Assembly: GCF_000428725.1 (NCBI RefSeq)
Contig: NZ_AUAM01000007.1
Coordinates: 62,001 to 126,000 of the forward strand
Direction: 5' to 3'
DNA: 64,000 nucleotides
Source of the DNA: Psychromonas aquimarina ATCC BAA-1526
GTDB lineage: Bacteria; Pseudomonadota; Gammaproteobacteria; Enterobacterales; Psychromonadaceae
Position numbers and translations under genes: made by a program. Under the pieces are notes generated by a model. That model made no database searches. It saw only the letters and a program-made list of their open reading frames with translations, and was not told the DNA's origin. Below, piece by piece: positions 8,052 through 18,341 of the stretch (its first letter is position 1; each line of letters begins with the position of its first letter).

Positions 8052-9266
8052 CTAGTGATGTGACCACTCGATGCTGCTGATATCGATGCCTTCTTTATAC
8101 ATATCCCATAACGGTGACATTTCACGTAAACGACCAATATTTTCACGAATAATTTTAACTGCGTAATCAATTTCTTCGAAAGTTGTAAAACGTCCGATAC
8201 TGAAACGAATCGAACTGTGTGCCAGCTCATCATCACGACCAATTGCGCGTAACACATATGAAGGTTCAAGGCTTGCCGAAGTACAGGCACTACCCGATGA
8301 AACCGCTAAGTCTTTAAGCGCCATTACCAGAGACTCACCTTCAACATAGTTAAAGCTGATATTGATATTACCTGCCACACGGTGCTCCATGGAGCCGTTA
8401 ACATAAACTTCTTCCATATCGCTTAAACCGTCTAATAAACGAGTACGCAGCGCCAGAAGGCGTTCATTTTCAGTCGCCATCTCTTCTTTGGCAATTCGGA
8501 AAGCTTCACCCATAGCAACTATCTGATGTGTCGCCAGCGTGCCGCTGCGCATACCGCGCTCATGTCCGCCGCCGTGCATCTGTGCTTCTAAACGAATACG
8601 CGGTTTACGGCTGACGTATAATGCGCCGATACCTTTAGGGCCGTATACTTTATGTCCTGAAAATGAGATCAGATCAACTTTCATTAACTGCACATCAATA
8701 TCTACTTTACCGGCACTTTGCGCCGCATCAACATGTAAAATGGTTTTATTAGCACGACATAACTCACCGTATGCAGCTATATCCTGAATTACACCAATTT
8801 CATTATTTACATGCATCAGACTAACCAGAATAGTATCTTCACGCAGTGCTTCCTGCAGCTGCGCAGGAGTAACGATTCCGTCCTCCTGAGGATCCAGGTA
8901 AGTCACTTCATAACCTTCACGCTCTAACTGACGACACGTATCTAACACCGCTTTATGCTCTGTTTTAGCAGTAATAATATGTTTGCCTTTTTTGCCGTAG
9001 AAGTGCGCAGCACCTTTAATAGCAAGATTATCTGATTCTGTTGCACCGGATGTGAAGACTATTTCACGCGGATCAGCATTGATTAGATCCGCAATTTGTT
9101 CACGGGCAATATCAACCGCTTCTTCCGCCTGCCAGCCGAAACGATGCGAACGAGACGCAGGGTTACCAAACTCTCCGTCCAGCGTTAAAAACTGCATCAT
9201 TTTCTCTGCCACGCGGGGATCTACCGGGGTTGTTGCAGAATAATCAAGATAAATAGGTAATTTCAT
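8052..9266 (-). CDS. iscS: IscS, cysteine desulfurase
   Basis: A 404-residue PLP enzyme, identical in length to E. coli IscS, that takes sulfur from cysteine for IscU, tRNA thiolation and other acceptors. The PLP lysine is Lys206 in [10 protein letters not shown] and the catalytic cysteine is Cys328 in [14 protein letters not shown]. The C-terminus [11 protein letters not shown] is the IscU-contact tail. I start at the ATG 9264-9266 ([10 protein letters not shown]); GGAG lies six bases upstream, whereas the longer GTG start would overlap that ribosome site. It follows iscR after 27 bp. Confidence 0.97.
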   Translation of the reverse strand: MKLPIYLDYSATTPVDPRVAEKMMQFLTLDGEFGNPASRSHRFGWQAEEAVDIAREQIADLINADPREIVFTSGATESDNLAIKGAAHFYGKKGKHIITAKTEHKAVLDTCRQLEREGYEVTYLDPQEDGIVTPAQLQEALREDTILVSLMHVNNEIGVIQDIAAYGELCRANKTILHVDAAQSAGKVDIDVQLMKVDLISFSGHKVYGPKGIGALYVSRKPRIRLEAQMHGGGHERGMRSGTLATHQIVAMGEAFRIAKEEMATENERLLALRTRLLDGLSDMEEVYVNGSMEHRVAGNINISFNYVEGESLVMALKDLAVSSGSACTSASLEPSYVLRAIGRDDELAHSSIRFSIGRFTTFEEIDYAVKIIRENIGRLREMSPLWDMYKEGIDISSIEWSHH

Positions 9267-9293
9267 TTTTGTCTCCACTGCTGAGCGTTAAAT

Positions 9294-9770
9294 TCACTGG
9301 CTTTTAACGTTAAGTTGAGCAGTCTGGTTAAATTTATTATTTTGAATTTCAGATATATGTTGTACATGTTCAGTCGACATTAACTCTTCAAGAGTAATAT
9401 CATCCAGAAATGTGGTAATTCGTTCACTAAGCTGTGCCCACAATGAGTGGGTTAAACACTGCACGCCGTCTTCTTTACAGCCGCTGTTGCCTGTACATTT
9501 TCGAACATCGACAGACTCATTAACAGCATCAATAATCATAGCGACTGATATTTCACTACGCAGCTTGCCCAGTCTATAACCGCCGCCGGGACCGCGCACA
9601 CTGCTAACTAACTCTTTTTTACGTAACTTAGAAAACAGCTGCTCTAAATATGAAAGAGAAATCCCCTGACGCTCAGAAATATCCGCTAACGGTACAGGAC
9701 CATTGTGCTCTTTAATTGCTACATCTAACATTGCAGTGACCGCATAACGGCCCTTTGAAGTTAATTTCAT
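9294..9770 (-). CDS. iscR: IscR, Rrf2-family Fe-S regulator
   Basis: A 158-residue winged-helix Rrf2 protein. The N-terminal [18 protein letters not shown] and the HTH region to about residue 65 match IscR. The cluster ligands are Cys92, Cys98 and Cys105 (one residue later than Cys104 of E. coli) with His108 in CLTHSLW. With its 2Fe-2S cluster IscR represses its own operon through type-1 sites; a good type-1 site overlaps the promoter at 9842-9866. Confidence 0.96.
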   Translation of the reverse strand: MKLTSKGRYAVTAMLDVAIKEHNGPVPLADISERQGISLSYLEQLFSKLRKKELVSSVRGPGGGYRLGKLRSEISVAMIIDAVNESVDVRKCTGNSGCKEDGVQCLTHSLWAQLSERITTFLDDITLEELMSTEHVQHISEIQNNKFNQTAQLNVKSQ

Positions 9771-9834
9771 AATACTTCACTCATATAATGGGAAAGAGGT
9801 GCGTCGCATACCTTCCATGGACTTTATATGAGCA

Positions 9835-9862
9835 AGTATAAATACCTGACAATCTTAGTCAA
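9835..9862 (-). promoter_or_regulatory. isc operon promoter (-35/-10)
   Basis: On the minus strand TTGACT (9857-9862) and TATACT (9835-9840) are separated by 16 bp, a strong sigma-70 arrangement about 65-90 bp before iscR. The -35 element lies inside the IscR site, consistent with repression by steric block. Confidence 0.75.
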
Positions 9863-9866
9863 GTAA
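9842..9866 (-). promoter_or_regulatory. IscR type-1 operator
   Basis: A 25-bp near-palindrome agrees with the type-1 IscR consensus (ATASYYGACTR...YAGTCRRSTAT) at 22 of 25 positions by my count, with the CTTGACT and GTCAGGTAT halves intact. It overlaps the -35 of the operon promoter, as in E. coli iscR. Confidence 0.75.
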
Positions 9867-9910
9867 AAAACCACAAGGTTTAGTAGGTTTTATTTTTTAT
9901 TTATAATCAG

Positions 9911-10669
9911 TTATTTCTTATCTGAATCAACCTCAGAAGCAGACTCCTGCCCGGCGCTTATAACTGACTTTTGAATGCTGCTGAAGATGCCGCGCCACAT
10001 GCGCAGCTCTTTGATTTCTGGTCGAGCACGATTAAAGAAACGACGCAGCTTAGTCATCACCAGTCCAGGGTGAGCGGGTACGATAAAACGCGTATCTTTT
10101 AATGTTTCTTCAAGATGATTGAACATGCCTTCAATCTCTTCTGACAGCGGGTACTCTTCTTCCTGCGCTGGATATGCTTTTGAAGCTAAAAATGCCATAC
10201 GGATTTCATAGCTTAAAGTCTGCACAGCCATTGCTAAATTAAGCGAGCTGTAGTCCGGATTTGCAGGAATAAACACATGAAAATGACACTTCTGCAGTTC
10301 ATCATTACTCAAACCACTATTTTCACGTCCAAACACTAAAGCTACCGGGTATTTCTGACCTTCAATAACTGCTTTTTCACCCATCTCTCGCGGATCAAGC
10401 ATAGGCCAGTCTAATGTACGCGGACGTGCACTTGCACCAATTACCAGGCCGCAGTCGGCAATCGCTTCATCAAGTGTTGCACACACTTTATGATTATTTA
10501 ATACATCAGTAGCACCGGCTGAAAGCGCAACTGATTTACCGTCAATTTCACACTCCGGATCAACAAGCACTAAATTTGTTAATCCCATTGTTTTCATTGC
10601 TCTTGCCGCACTGCCGATGTTTCCCGGATGAGAAGTACCGACAAGTATAATGCGTACATTTTCCAGCAT
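9911..10669 (-). CDS. trmJ: TrmJ, tRNA Cm32/Um32 2'-O-methyltransferase
   Basis: A 252-residue SPOUT-class methyltransferase that uses SAM to 2'-O-methylate position 32 of tRNA. The start motif [25 protein letters not shown] and the knot motifs [10 protein letters not shown] and [17 protein letters not shown] are typical of TrmJ. I start at the ATG 10667-10669, which has AAGGA seven bases upstream; the longer frame has no comparable site. It lies upstream of iscR and divergent from suhB, the order seen in many gammaproteobacteria. Confidence 0.94.
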   Translation of the reverse strand: MLENVRIILVGTSHPGNIGSAARAMKTMGLTNLVLVDPECEIDGKSVALSAGATDVLNNHKVCATLDEAIADCGLVIGASARPRTLDWPMLDPREMGEKAVIEGQKYPVALVFGRENSGLSNDELQKCHFHVFIPANPDYSSLNLAMAVQTLSYEIRMAFLASKAYPAQEEEYPLSEEIEGMFNHLEETLKDTRFIVPAHPGLVMTKLRRFFNRARPEIKELRMWRGIFSSIQKSVISAGQESASEVDSDKK

Positions 10670-10919
10670 TTGTATTCCTTGATATCTATTCAAAATTAAA
10701 GAGCGCAAAGTTTAGCATTAATTGGCAGCCATGCCAGCAGAAAATAGAGGATCACCAGGCTGATTAATGATATAAGCGCCGGCACAAGAATAAATCAGCG
10801 GCACACTTAATTAATGAGCCCCTTAACAGCGCTTAAACAGACAAATAACACTAAGCGGATGTTTTCCATAAAAATTAATAATAAAGATAAAAAAAAAACC
10901 AGCAAAACTGTTTAATTAT

Positions 10920-10948
10920 TTGCAGACTTTATGTGATCTCTGTATAAT
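10920..10948 (+). promoter_or_regulatory. suhB promoter
   Basis: TTGCAG (10920-10925), a 17-bp spacer and TATAAT (10943-10948) form a good sigma-70 promoter with an untranslated leader of about 50 bases before suhB. The rest of the 333-bp trmJ-suhB gap (10670-11002) is AT-rich and shows nothing else I can name. Confidence 0.6.
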
Positions 10949-11002
10949 TTTGCGCCGAAGGAATCTCCCTTCAATGTTCTTTTAAAATCTAATGGTGATC
11001 CA

Positions 11003-11791
11003 ATGCATCCAATGTTAAATATTGCGATTCGTGCTGCCCGTAATGCAGGCAAAGTAATTGTTAAAGGCTATGAAAATCTAGAAGCCGTCGAAGTCGAAGA
11101 AAAATCGTTACATGATTATGTCAGCAGCGTTGATAAAGAAGCGGAACTTGCAATCATTGGCACATTACGTAAATCATTCCCGGACCACAGCATTGTTGCT
11201 GAAGAGTCAGGTATCGATGAAGGTAAAGACAAGGATTACCAGTGGATTATTGATCCGCTTGACGGAACAACTAACTTCATTCATAACATCCCGCATTTTG
11301 CTGTTTCAATCGCATTAAAAATTAAAGGCCGTACAGAAATCGGCATCGTATTTGATCCGATTCGTAACGAGCTGTTCTCAGCGGTTAAAGGCCAGAGCGC
11401 ACAGATTAACGGTTACCGTACACGTACCAGCAGCGTACCTAAATTACCCGGCACACTTCTAGCAACTGGTTTCCCGTTCAAACAGAAGCATATTACCGAA
11501 ACATACCTGAATATCTTTAAAGATTTCTTTATGGATGTTGCCGATATGCGCCGCAGCGGCAGTGCAGCCCTAGACCTTGCTTATGTTGCAGCCGGCCGTA
11601 TGGACGGATTCTGGGAATTTGGTCTAAAACCTTGGGATATCGCAGCCGGTGAACTGTTACTTAAAGAATCAGGCGCAATTATGACTGATTTCAACGGCGG
11701 CAACGACTACATGAAATCAGGTAATGTTGTAGCAGCTAACCCGAAATTATTAAAAGAGATGTTAACGGTTATTCGTAAACACGACGTTTAA
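11003..11791 (+). CDS. suhB: SuhB, inositol-1-monophosphatase / rRNA biogenesis factor
   Basis: A 262-residue Mg-dependent phosphatase of the IMPase family (E. coli SuhB 267). The metal and catalytic motifs are VAEESG (about 68-73), WIIDPLDGTTNFIHNIP (about 81-97) and WDIAAGELLLKESGA near residue 212. In enterobacteria SuhB also takes part in the rRNA antitermination complex. It is transcribed from its own promoter and followed by a strong terminator, so it is probably monocistronic. Confidence 0.95.
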   Translation: MHPMLNIAIRAARNAGKVIVKGYENLEAVEVEEKSLHDYVSSVDKEAELAIIGTLRKSFPDHSIVAEESGIDEGKDKDYQWIIDPLDGTTNFIHNIPHFAVSIALKIKGRTEIGIVFDPIRNELFSAVKGQSAQINGYRTRTSSVPKLPGTLLATGFPFKQKHITETYLNIFKDFFMDVADMRRSGSAALDLAYVAAGRMDGFWEFGLKPWDIAAGELLLKESGAIMTDFNGGNDYMKSGNVVAANPKLLKEMLTVIRKHDV

Positions 11792-11864
11792 TATTTTCCC
11801 GTCAGAAAGATATTAACAGATACAGCTAAGCATAATGCTTAACTTATAACTGTTAGACTGACTT

Positions 11865-11895
11865 AAAAAGCGCAAATTCTATTTGCGCTTTTTTT
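11865..11895 (+). terminator. Terminator after suhB
   Basis: AAGCGCAAAT-TCT-ATTTGCGCTT is a perfect 10-bp stem followed by an uninterrupted run of T, 75 bases after the suhB stop. With the A-run on the left it could also act leftward. Confidence 0.88.
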
Positions 11896-12041
11896 ATGCC
11901 TGTTATTTAAACGAAACCTGCCTGTAATGTGCTGAGCATAACAATAGCTTGATCTAACCCGCCTTCATACTCTCTACTATTTGCAATTTAACACTAAGTT
12001 ATTATTATGAAGATTCCCGAATTTAATGGAAGTGAATAATA

Positions 12042-12278
12042 ATGATTAAAAACTACTCTGATACTTTATTTGACGAAATGAAACTACTTGCTAAATTCCC
12101 TGAAAAATCACAACTGGAAGGTATTAAAATTCATCATGATGCCAGCCCTAGCATCATCACTGCGGCTAAATCTCTATTTGACAAAGGGTTAATCACACAA
12201 ACAGACGGCGGCTATCTAACTGACAGCGGTTTTGAAACAGTTGACCATCTGCATCGAGTTTTAGCAACTTTAAGCTAA
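12042..12278 (+). CDS. TIGR02647 family small protein
   Basis: A 78-residue cytosolic protein. The EGIKIHHDASPSIITAAKSLFDKGLITQTDGGYLTDSG core matches the TIGR02647 family of gammaproteobacterial proteins of unknown role, whose fold looks like a small winged helix. No catalytic motif is seen. The ATG is preceded by GGAAGTG about ten bases upstream. xthA follows after 75 bp and may share the transcript. Confidence 0.75.
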   Translation: MIKNYSDTLFDEMKLLAKFPEKSQLEGIKIHHDASPSIITAAKSLFDKGLITQTDGGYLTDSGFETVDHLHRVLATLS

Positions 12279-12353
12279 CAACACTTTACCTTGTTGAGTT
12301 ATCCGGCTCAGCAAGGTACATTCAGCCTTTATTTCTATTTAAGGCTCTCTTCC

Positions 12354-13160
12354 ATGAAAGTTATCTCATTCAACATCAACGGGCTGCGCGCTCGCCTTCA
12401 CCAGCTTCAAGCCGTTATTGATAAACATCAGCCGGATGTCATCGGCCTGCAGGAAATCAAAGTTCATAATGACGCTTTCCCGGTAGAAGCTGTAGAAGCC
12501 ATGGGTTACCACGTTTTTTTTCATGGCCAGAAAGCCCATTACGGCGTAGCAATGCTGTGTAAAAACAAACCGTTAGATATACAGTATGGTTTTCCGACAG
12601 ATGATGATGAAGCGCAGCGCCGCATGATAATGGTCACTGTAGAAGATAAAGACGGCTTCCCGGTGCGTATTTTAAACGGTTATTTTCCGCAGGGTGAAAA
12701 CCAGACCCATGAAACAAAGTACCCTGCTAAACGCAAATTTTACCAGGATTTAAATACCTATTTAAACGAGTCACACAGTGCAGAAGATCAGATAATCGTA
12801 ATGGGGGATATTAATATTTCACCACTGGATTTAGATATTGGTATTGGCGAGGTAAATGCCAAACGCTGGCTGAAAACACTAAAGTGCAGTTTTTTACCCG
12901 AAGAGCGTCAATGGTTAGCAAAATTAATGGATTTTGGCTTTAGCGATACTTTCCGTCTGCTTAATCCGGAAGTGAATGATCAGTTCAGCTGGTTTGACTA
13001 CCGTTCCCGCGGCTTTGATGATAACCGCGGTCTGCGTATTGATGTTATTTTAGCAACAGAAAAATTAGCCGATAAAACCGTAGATGCCGGTATCGACTAT
13101 GAGCTGCGGGGCATTGAAAAACCTTCAGATCATGCGCCGATCTGGACAGAATTTGCTTAA
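12354..13160 (+). CDS. xthA: Exonuclease III
   Basis: A 268-residue AP endonuclease and 3'-5' exonuclease, the same length as E. coli XthA. It acts in base-excision repair. Motifs are [14 protein letters not shown] at the start, IGLQEIKV (metal-binding Glu near 34), [13 protein letters not shown] in the middle, the [19 protein letters not shown] region and the C-terminal SDHAPI with the catalytic His. I use the ATG at 12354, which gives the family N-terminus; the frame extends upstream but that part resembles no XthA. Confidence 0.96.
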   Translation: MKVISFNINGLRARLHQLQAVIDKHQPDVIGLQEIKVHNDAFPVEAVEAMGYHVFFHGQKAHYGVAMLCKNKPLDIQYGFPTDDDEAQRRMIMVTVEDKDGFPVRILNGYFPQGENQTHETKYPAKRKFYQDLNTYLNESHSAEDQIIVMGDINISPLDLDIGIGEVNAKRWLKTLKCSFLPEERQWLAKLMDFGFSDTFRLLNPEVNDQFSWFDYRSRGFDDNRGLRIDVILATEKLADKTVDAGIDYELRGIEKPSDHAPIWTEFA

Positions 13161-13206
13161 TAGCAAATAGTATATTATCAGGTGCGTTTTAGATGCACCT
13201 GATAAT

Positions 13207-15429
13207 TTACAAAGCCTTTTCTAATACTTGTTCAATGGTGATCGGTTTAAAGTAAAAAAATCCCTGCGCCACATCAGCATTTAACTCTAACAGCAGATCA
13301 ACCTGCTCCTGGGTTTCTACCCCTTCAACAACGACCCGCATATCTAAGTCCTGACAGATTTTTAACATCGAAGACAGAACCGCAAGTGCTTTTGAATCTC
13401 TGGAGATATAACTGACAAAGGAACGGTCAATTTTGATCACATCTAAAGGCAGTTTAAGCAGATAAGAAAGAGAAGAATAACCAGCCCCGAAATCGTCCAG
13501 GCATAAGATAAAGCCTAGTTCTTTTAACTCTTTTAAATGCTGGATCGCCATATCACTGCGTACTAAGGCATTCTCAGTAATTTCTATCTCTACCCTGCTT
13601 AAATCAGTACCGGTTTCATTAATAATCACTTTCAGTTCGTCAATAAAATCACAATGGTGTAATGAATTAGCAGAAAAATTAACCGAGATAGGTTTTGTTA
13701 TCTGCGGGTACTTTTCAATCATCTCAAGGGACTTGCGGAACACATACATATCGATATCAAAATATAAACCAGACTGTTCAGCAACGGGAATAAACGCATT
13801 AGGAGAAATAATACCTTTTATAGGATGGTCCCAGCGGATTAATGCTTCATAACCGACAACCTCTTTACTGGTCATCGACACCTTAGGCTGCAGCAGTAAA
13901 AACAGTTCATGTTTAGCCAGACCATTACGCAGATCCGCTAAAATATCTAAATGGGCACGTTTATCATCTTCCAGCTTAGGTTTAAAGAGCTGCCCTACTC
14001 CGCGCTGGTGCTCTTTGGCAACTTTTAAAGCAATCTCGGCATGACGCAGCAGCAGTTCCACATCAAATTTCTCCACAGCTAAATCACATTCAGCTTCCCC
14101 GACCGTTACACCGAGACGAAGTGAGTTTCCCTCCAGTAAAAAAGGTTTGGAACATTCTCTGGTTAAATCTCTAAAATCCCAGTCAGTATCGGGTAATAAC
14201 AAAGCAAAAACATCCGAATGCAGGCGGCTGAGAATACCAGAGGATGCAAAGTCCCGGTTTAGCACAGAGGTCATCGCATTCAGTACTTTATTACCAAATT
14301 CAAAACCAAGGCTTTCAATAATTTCATGAAAATAATCAATATCGATAATAAACAGGGTAACTTTATTCTTACTGCGCCGGTAAATATCAGCTGCATTATC
14401 AATAAATCCAACGCGGTTATATAAGCCGGTTAACGCATCATAAAAAGCGGCATGGTTAAGATGAGTGAAAAACTTGGCATTTTCTAAACCAAGCGAAACA
14501 TTTAAGCAGAATAGTTTTAATAATTCTTCATCAATATCATTTAAATTTAATGCTCCGTCCATTACCACCACGCCTTCCCAGCCGGAAGGGGTGGATAAAT
14601 AGATACTGCATAACTTGTCACTATCAATATTTTTCTTTTCGTTTAATGCCTGTAAAGCCAGTCTGCTTGCCTCATTGTCAGTTATCTCCTGCAGATCTTT
14701 ACCATAATACTGATTGTAAGAATTTGAGGCGGCAACCACATAATAGGAGTTAGTTTTAACTTTAGCATGATCAAAATCATGCGGCCCTTTTAAGGGACGC
14801 TGCGAAACACAGAACATCCCCTGTGCAGATAAATGAAACAGCGCATTAATCTGCTGCAGCACACCGCTGGCAAATTTATGAACAGAGCGCTCTTTCATCA
14901 GGCTGGCAGATGCCCCGATAACATTTTCTAAACCCGCTTTACTTTCATCTAATGCGACTAAATGACTGTATGAACGGATTGCAGTGGCAAGTGATGTGAA
15001 CAGTTTATCCCGGGTTAATTCACTTTTTGTTTTATAATCATTAATTTCGTAACGATTAATAATTTCTTCTTCGGGTGAGTACCCAGGCTGTCCGGTTCTT
15101 AAAATAATCTGCAGGTTTTCATATTTTAATTCAGTGCGGATTCGATCCGCAAGCTGCAGACCTGCATCGGAACTTTCCATCACCACATCAAGCAGTACAG
15201 CTGCACAGTCAGGGTTATCCTGCAGAAGCTTAAAACCTTCCTCTCCAGAATATGCGCTGATGAAATTTAATTTCATGCCCTGCACTTTTGCACCGGACAT
15301 CGCTAAACGGGTAACATCATGCACACCAACTTCATCATCAATAATGGCAATTTTCCACACCTTGCCTTCTTCATGCGAAGATGTCGGCGTATCCTCATCA
15401 TCAATAATATTAATCAAAAAATCATTCAT
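13207..15429 (-). CDS. REC-DUF3369-GGDEF(degenerate)-EAL regulator, probable c-di-GMP phosphodiesterase
   Basis: A protein of about 740 residues. It opens with a receiver domain (Asp-Asp in AIIDDE, phospho-Asp in VLLDVVM, ILRTGQPG and the NDYKTK lysine), followed by DUF3369 (about 160-300), GGDEF (about 325-480) and EAL (about 495-740). The GGDEF signature is degraded to HSDVF, so cyclase activity is unlikely. The EAL domain keeps YEALIRW, VNFSAN, ITENAL, LDDFGAGYSS, IKIDRSF and VEGVET, so phosphodiesterase activity is likely. I start at the ATG 15427-15429 with AAGGA eight bases before it. It overlaps the end of the upstream kinase gene by eight bases, implying coupled translation and a cognate pair. 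Confidence 0.9.
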   Translation of the reverse strand: MNDFLINIIDDEDTPTSSHEEGKVWKIAIIDDEVGVHDVTRLAMSGAKVQGMKLNFISAYSGEEGFKLLQDNPDCAAVLLDVVMESSDAGLQLADRIRTELKYENLQIILRTGQPGYSPEEEIINRYEINDYKTKSELTRDKLFTSLATAIRSYSHLVALDESKAGLENVIGASASLMKERSVHKFASGVLQQINALFHLSAQGMFCVSQRPLKGPHDFDHAKVKTNSYYVVAASNSYNQYYGKDLQEITDNEASRLALQALNEKKNIDSDKLCSIYLSTPSGWEGVVVMDGALNLNDIDEELLKLFCLNVSLGLENAKFFTHLNHAAFYDALTGLYNRVGFIDNAADIYRRSKNKVTLFIIDIDYFHEIIESLGFEFGNKVLNAMTSVLNRDFASSGILSRLHSDVFALLLPDTDWDFRDLTRECSKPFLLEGNSLRLGVTVGEAECDLAVEKFDVELLLRHAEIALKVAKEHQRGVGQLFKPKLEDDKRAHLDILADLRNGLAKHELFLLLQPKVSMTSKEVVGYEALIRWDHPIKGIISPNAFIPVAEQSGLYFDIDMYVFRKSLEMIEKYPQITKPISVNFSANSLHHCDFIDELKVIINETGTDLSRVEIEITENALVRSDMAIQHLKELKELGFILCLDDFGAGYSSLSYLLKLPLDVIKIDRSFVSYISRDSKALAVLSSMLKICQDLDMRVVVEGVETQEQVDLLLELNADVAQGFFYFKPITIEQVLEKAL

Positions 15430-17452
15430 AAATGTCATCCTTTTTCGCTGGTGCTGTAAGAGGCAGCCTGATTTCAAATGTAGTCCCTATTTCACTTTCC
15501 ACACGGATTTTTCCCCCCATAATATTATGGACAATATTATGGACAATATTTAATCCGAGTCCCGAGCCGCCTCTGCCTAATTTGGTCGTGTAAAACGGAT
15601 CAAAAAGCTTACCGATAAACTCTTCTTTGACCCCTATACCGTTATCGGAAAACAGTATCTGCAGCTGCTCGGACACAACAGCAAAGCGGATATGAACCTC
15701 ACCTGTATCACGTCCCTCAAAAGCATGGAGCATGGCGTTATTAAATAAATTAGTGATCACCTGCCCTAAAGGTCCGGGATAGCTGTTCATTTCAATATCA
15801 TCAGGCCCCTCTACAAAAAACTGAATATGGGTGCGCTTAATACAGTGATGCAGTGTCGACATAATCTCATTCAGCGTTTCTAAGACATTAAAAACTCTTC
15901 GTTTAGAGCTGGTCTGATCCGTTGCAACCTGCTTGAAATTATTAATAAGATTAGAGGCCTGGCCAAGAGACAGCGCCAGGAGCTTAAATGACTCCTCGCT
16001 CTCTTTTTCAAAATGCTCTAATGAAGAACGCTTTAATTCACCCGATTTTACTTTATCAAGAAAACGCCGGTGATTTCTATTCAGTGTAGTGGACATAGTG
16101 ACACTAATGCCTAACGGCGTATTTATCTCATGTGCAACACCGGCAACCAAAGCCCCTAAGGAAGCCATTTTTTCAGTTGCAATAAGCTGCGACTGCGTCT
16201 CTTTTAACTGCTCTAATGCATGCTCAGCGGTATTTTTTTCACTCAGCAGCGCATCTTTCATCTGCCTTTCACTATAACGCAGCGCATCAAGCTCACACAG
16301 TTCAGTCTGAAACTGTTTTAAACTGTCTAACACCTCGGTTAACTCATCATTGCGGCTGAACTCTTTCATCTTAAAGTCCCGCTCTCCTTTCCTTAACTTA
16401 TCTATGGCAATGGTTATATGAGCGATTGGAAGAATAACGGTCCGCCCCAGATAGAAAAGAATCGATACGGTTAAGATGATAATAACTGCTGTTGACAGGC
16501 CTAAAACCCATGACAAATTCTTTGCTAACAGACCAAGATCATTCATAGAAGCGTTAACATTCTGCCTGGCATTGGAGGACAAGGCAGCCAGTATCTGCTC
16601 AGCTTGACTAAAACTCTGGTGTTCTAATTCATCAATAGCCTGCATCGCTTTAACTTTACTGCGGGCACTGTAAATATCAAAAACCAGCGCCCCGCGCGAT
16701 TTAAGCTCATTAAATAAACGCTCTATTTCATTGAGACGAATTATTTCATCCGGATTTTGTTCAAGAGGTTTAATCAGCGACAGATAGGATTCAAACTGCA
16801 GGGCATCATTATAAAAGGCACGTTTTGCGTCTAACTGCCCAAGTATAAAACGATCCAGAGCCGCAAGCATATCTCCAGCCTGATCCACAAGCTCAAGATA
16901 ATAACGTACAGCCGGCAGATCATCATTTACAATCTCAACAAAATTACTGCCGGAACCAGCATCAGAAATTTCTTCGTTTTTCATCTGCTCGAGAAGAGTT
17001 TCCAGTGGTTTACCGACATTCTCGATTAAATCATTAATCTGCTCAGCACTTTTTTTTTCCAGGCTGGGATCATAAACCAGAAAGACACCTTTCTCGGCAG
17101 CTTCTCTATGTGCCAGAATAATCCCAGTCACCTGCTCAATCGTCTTTTTCTGCGTACTGTCTTCGGGAATAAGCTCCTTAAAACGAAAAAGCTTATCAAA
17201 ATTTCGATAGTACTCCTGGCGCTCTTCACGTTCACCGGTCACGTATTCAAGCAGGTTAGCATTCATTTTTCCCAGTTCACTAAGCATAGCAAGGGTATTT
17301 AATGCAGCCGGCATATCATAGTTAATAACTTTACTGCTCGACCTGTTAACCTGCTCTCCGACATAAATAACCACGACCGAAAATGACAGCATCACCAGTA
17401 TGATAAGGCCGAGAATGACATTAATTCGAAATAAGATAGAGCGGCGCTTCAT
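15422..17452 (-). CDS. Membrane-bound sensor histidine kinase
   Basis: A 676-residue kinase: transmembrane helix at about 9-29, a long, mostly helical periplasmic domain, a second helix at about 317-337, HAMP, a coiled coil, HisKA with the phospho-His in GVAHEINTPLG, and HATPase (N box near NLFNNAMLHAF, DNGIGV, GRGGSGLGL). AAGGAAGG precedes the ATG. It presumably phosphorylates the EAL regulator encoded directly downstream. The sensed signal is unknown. Its H-box resembles that of the soluble kinase at 52957-54183. Confidence 0.9.
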   Translation of the reverse strand: MKRRSILFRINVILGLIILVMLSFSVVVIYVGEQVNRSSSKVINYDMPAALNTLAMLSELGKMNANLLEYVTGEREERQEYYRNFDKLFRFKELIPEDSTQKKTIEQVTGIILAHREAAEKGVFLVYDPSLEKKSAEQINDLIENVGKPLETLLEQMKNEEISDAGSGSNFVEIVNDDLPAVRYYLELVDQAGDMLAALDRFILGQLDAKRAFYNDALQFESYLSLIKPLEQNPDEIIRLNEIERLFNELKSRGALVFDIYSARSKVKAMQAIDELEHQSFSQAEQILAALSSNARQNVNASMNDLGLLAKNLSWVLGLSTAVIIILTVSILFYLGRTVILPIAHITIAIDKLRKGERDFKMKEFSRNDELTEVLDSLKQFQTELCELDALRYSERQMKDALLSEKNTAEHALEQLKETQSQLIATEKMASLGALVAGVAHEINTPLGISVTMSTTLNRNHRRFLDKVKSGELKRSSLEHFEKESEESFKLLALSLGQASNLINNFKQVATDQTSSKRRVFNVLETLNEIMSTLHHCIKRTHIQFFVEGPDDIEMNSYPGPLGQVITNLFNNAMLHAFEGRDTGEVHIRFAVVSEQLQILFSDNGIGVKEEFIGKLFDPFYTTKLGRGGSGLGLNIVHNIVHNIMGGKIRVESEIGTTFEIRLPLTAPAKKDDIYE

Positions 17453-17612
17453 TAACCTTCCTTAGAGTTACAGCAGAAGGTAGAAAATTGAACCAGACTG
17501 CTGTTACAAAGATATCTCTAGGAAAGTGTAGTACGGATATGCCGTTTATGATGTTCAAAAAATTCATGAACTTATTGAGTTATAACCCAAAAATAAAAAT
17601 TTTGAATAAAAT

Positions 17613-18341
17613 CTAGATTTTCGGCCAGGGCAGGTTTTCTAACTTGCCGAAGTTATGAATTTTTGACAAAAACATCTCAGACAAAAACAATTTTCCCTGC
17701 TCCGGAGCGGCCTGAAACGAGTAGGTCTGCTTATTAAAACTGAAATCAAGCTGGTAGGCATGCAGGTAGCCGCGGTCATACAAAGGTTCCTGAGCAGCTT
17801 TCTCTGCATATAAAGGATCGCCGCACACGGGACTGCCGATACTTTTAAGCGCCACACGAATCTGATGAGTTTTACCGCTATGCGGTTTAACCACAAATAA
17901 ACGTAAACCTTCTGAGCAGGCAAAACTAAAAAACTGCGTAACCGCAACATTGTTTTTTTTCTGGGTCAGCTTCCACATTGAACGCCGGGATTTCTCCATA
18001 CCTCCTTTTATCAGACCCTGTTTCTTTTTCGGTTTTTTATCACTTAAAGCCAGATAATATTTGTGAATCCGGCGCTCAGCAAATAAAGCTGCCAGCTGCG
18101 CGGCTGTATGTGATGATTTAGCCAGCAGCAGTAACCCGGATGTCATTTTATCAAGCCGGTGTACACTATAAAGCTTACAGGAAAGTGCTTTTTCTGCAGC
18201 TACCACCACACCAAACTCGCCGTCTTCGCTGTGAAAGTTAATATCAGCCTGTTTATTGATAACAACAAAGTCGCTGTTTTCAAAAACCACAGAAAAATAC
18301 TCGCTATAGGGGAGCGGATCTGCGCCTTCTACTTCAGGCAT
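17613..18341 (-). CDS. RluA-family pseudouridine synthase (TIGR01621-like)
   Basis: A 242-residue RluA-type synthase that isomerises uridine in RNA. The catalytic motif is HRLDKMTSGLLLLAKS, with the essential Asp at about residue 63, and the C-terminal SGKTHQIRVALKSIGSPVCGDPLY block follows. There is no S4 domain. The target RNA cannot be read from the sequence. It overlaps the upstream UPF0149 gene by eight bases, so the two are translated from one message. Confidence 0.85.
   Translation of the reverse strand: MPEVEGADPLPYSEYFSVVFENSDFVVINKQADINFHSEDGEFGVVVAAEKALSCKLYSVHRLDKMTSGLLLLAKSSHTAAQLAALFAERRIHKYYLALSDKKPKKKQGLIKGGMEKSRRSMWKLTQKKNNVAVTQFFSFACSEGLRLFVVKPHSGKTHQIRVALKSIGSPVCGDPLYAEKAAQEPLYDRGYLHAYQLDFSFNKQTYSFQAAPEQGKLFLSEMFLSKIHNFGKLENLPWPKI

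Noticed and set aside
15530-15556. Tandem 12-bp repeat giving NIVHNIVHNI in the histidine kinase
   Set aside because: Looks like an in-frame duplication, but the segment has the normal length between GLGL and GGKI in related kinases, so nothing is inserted.
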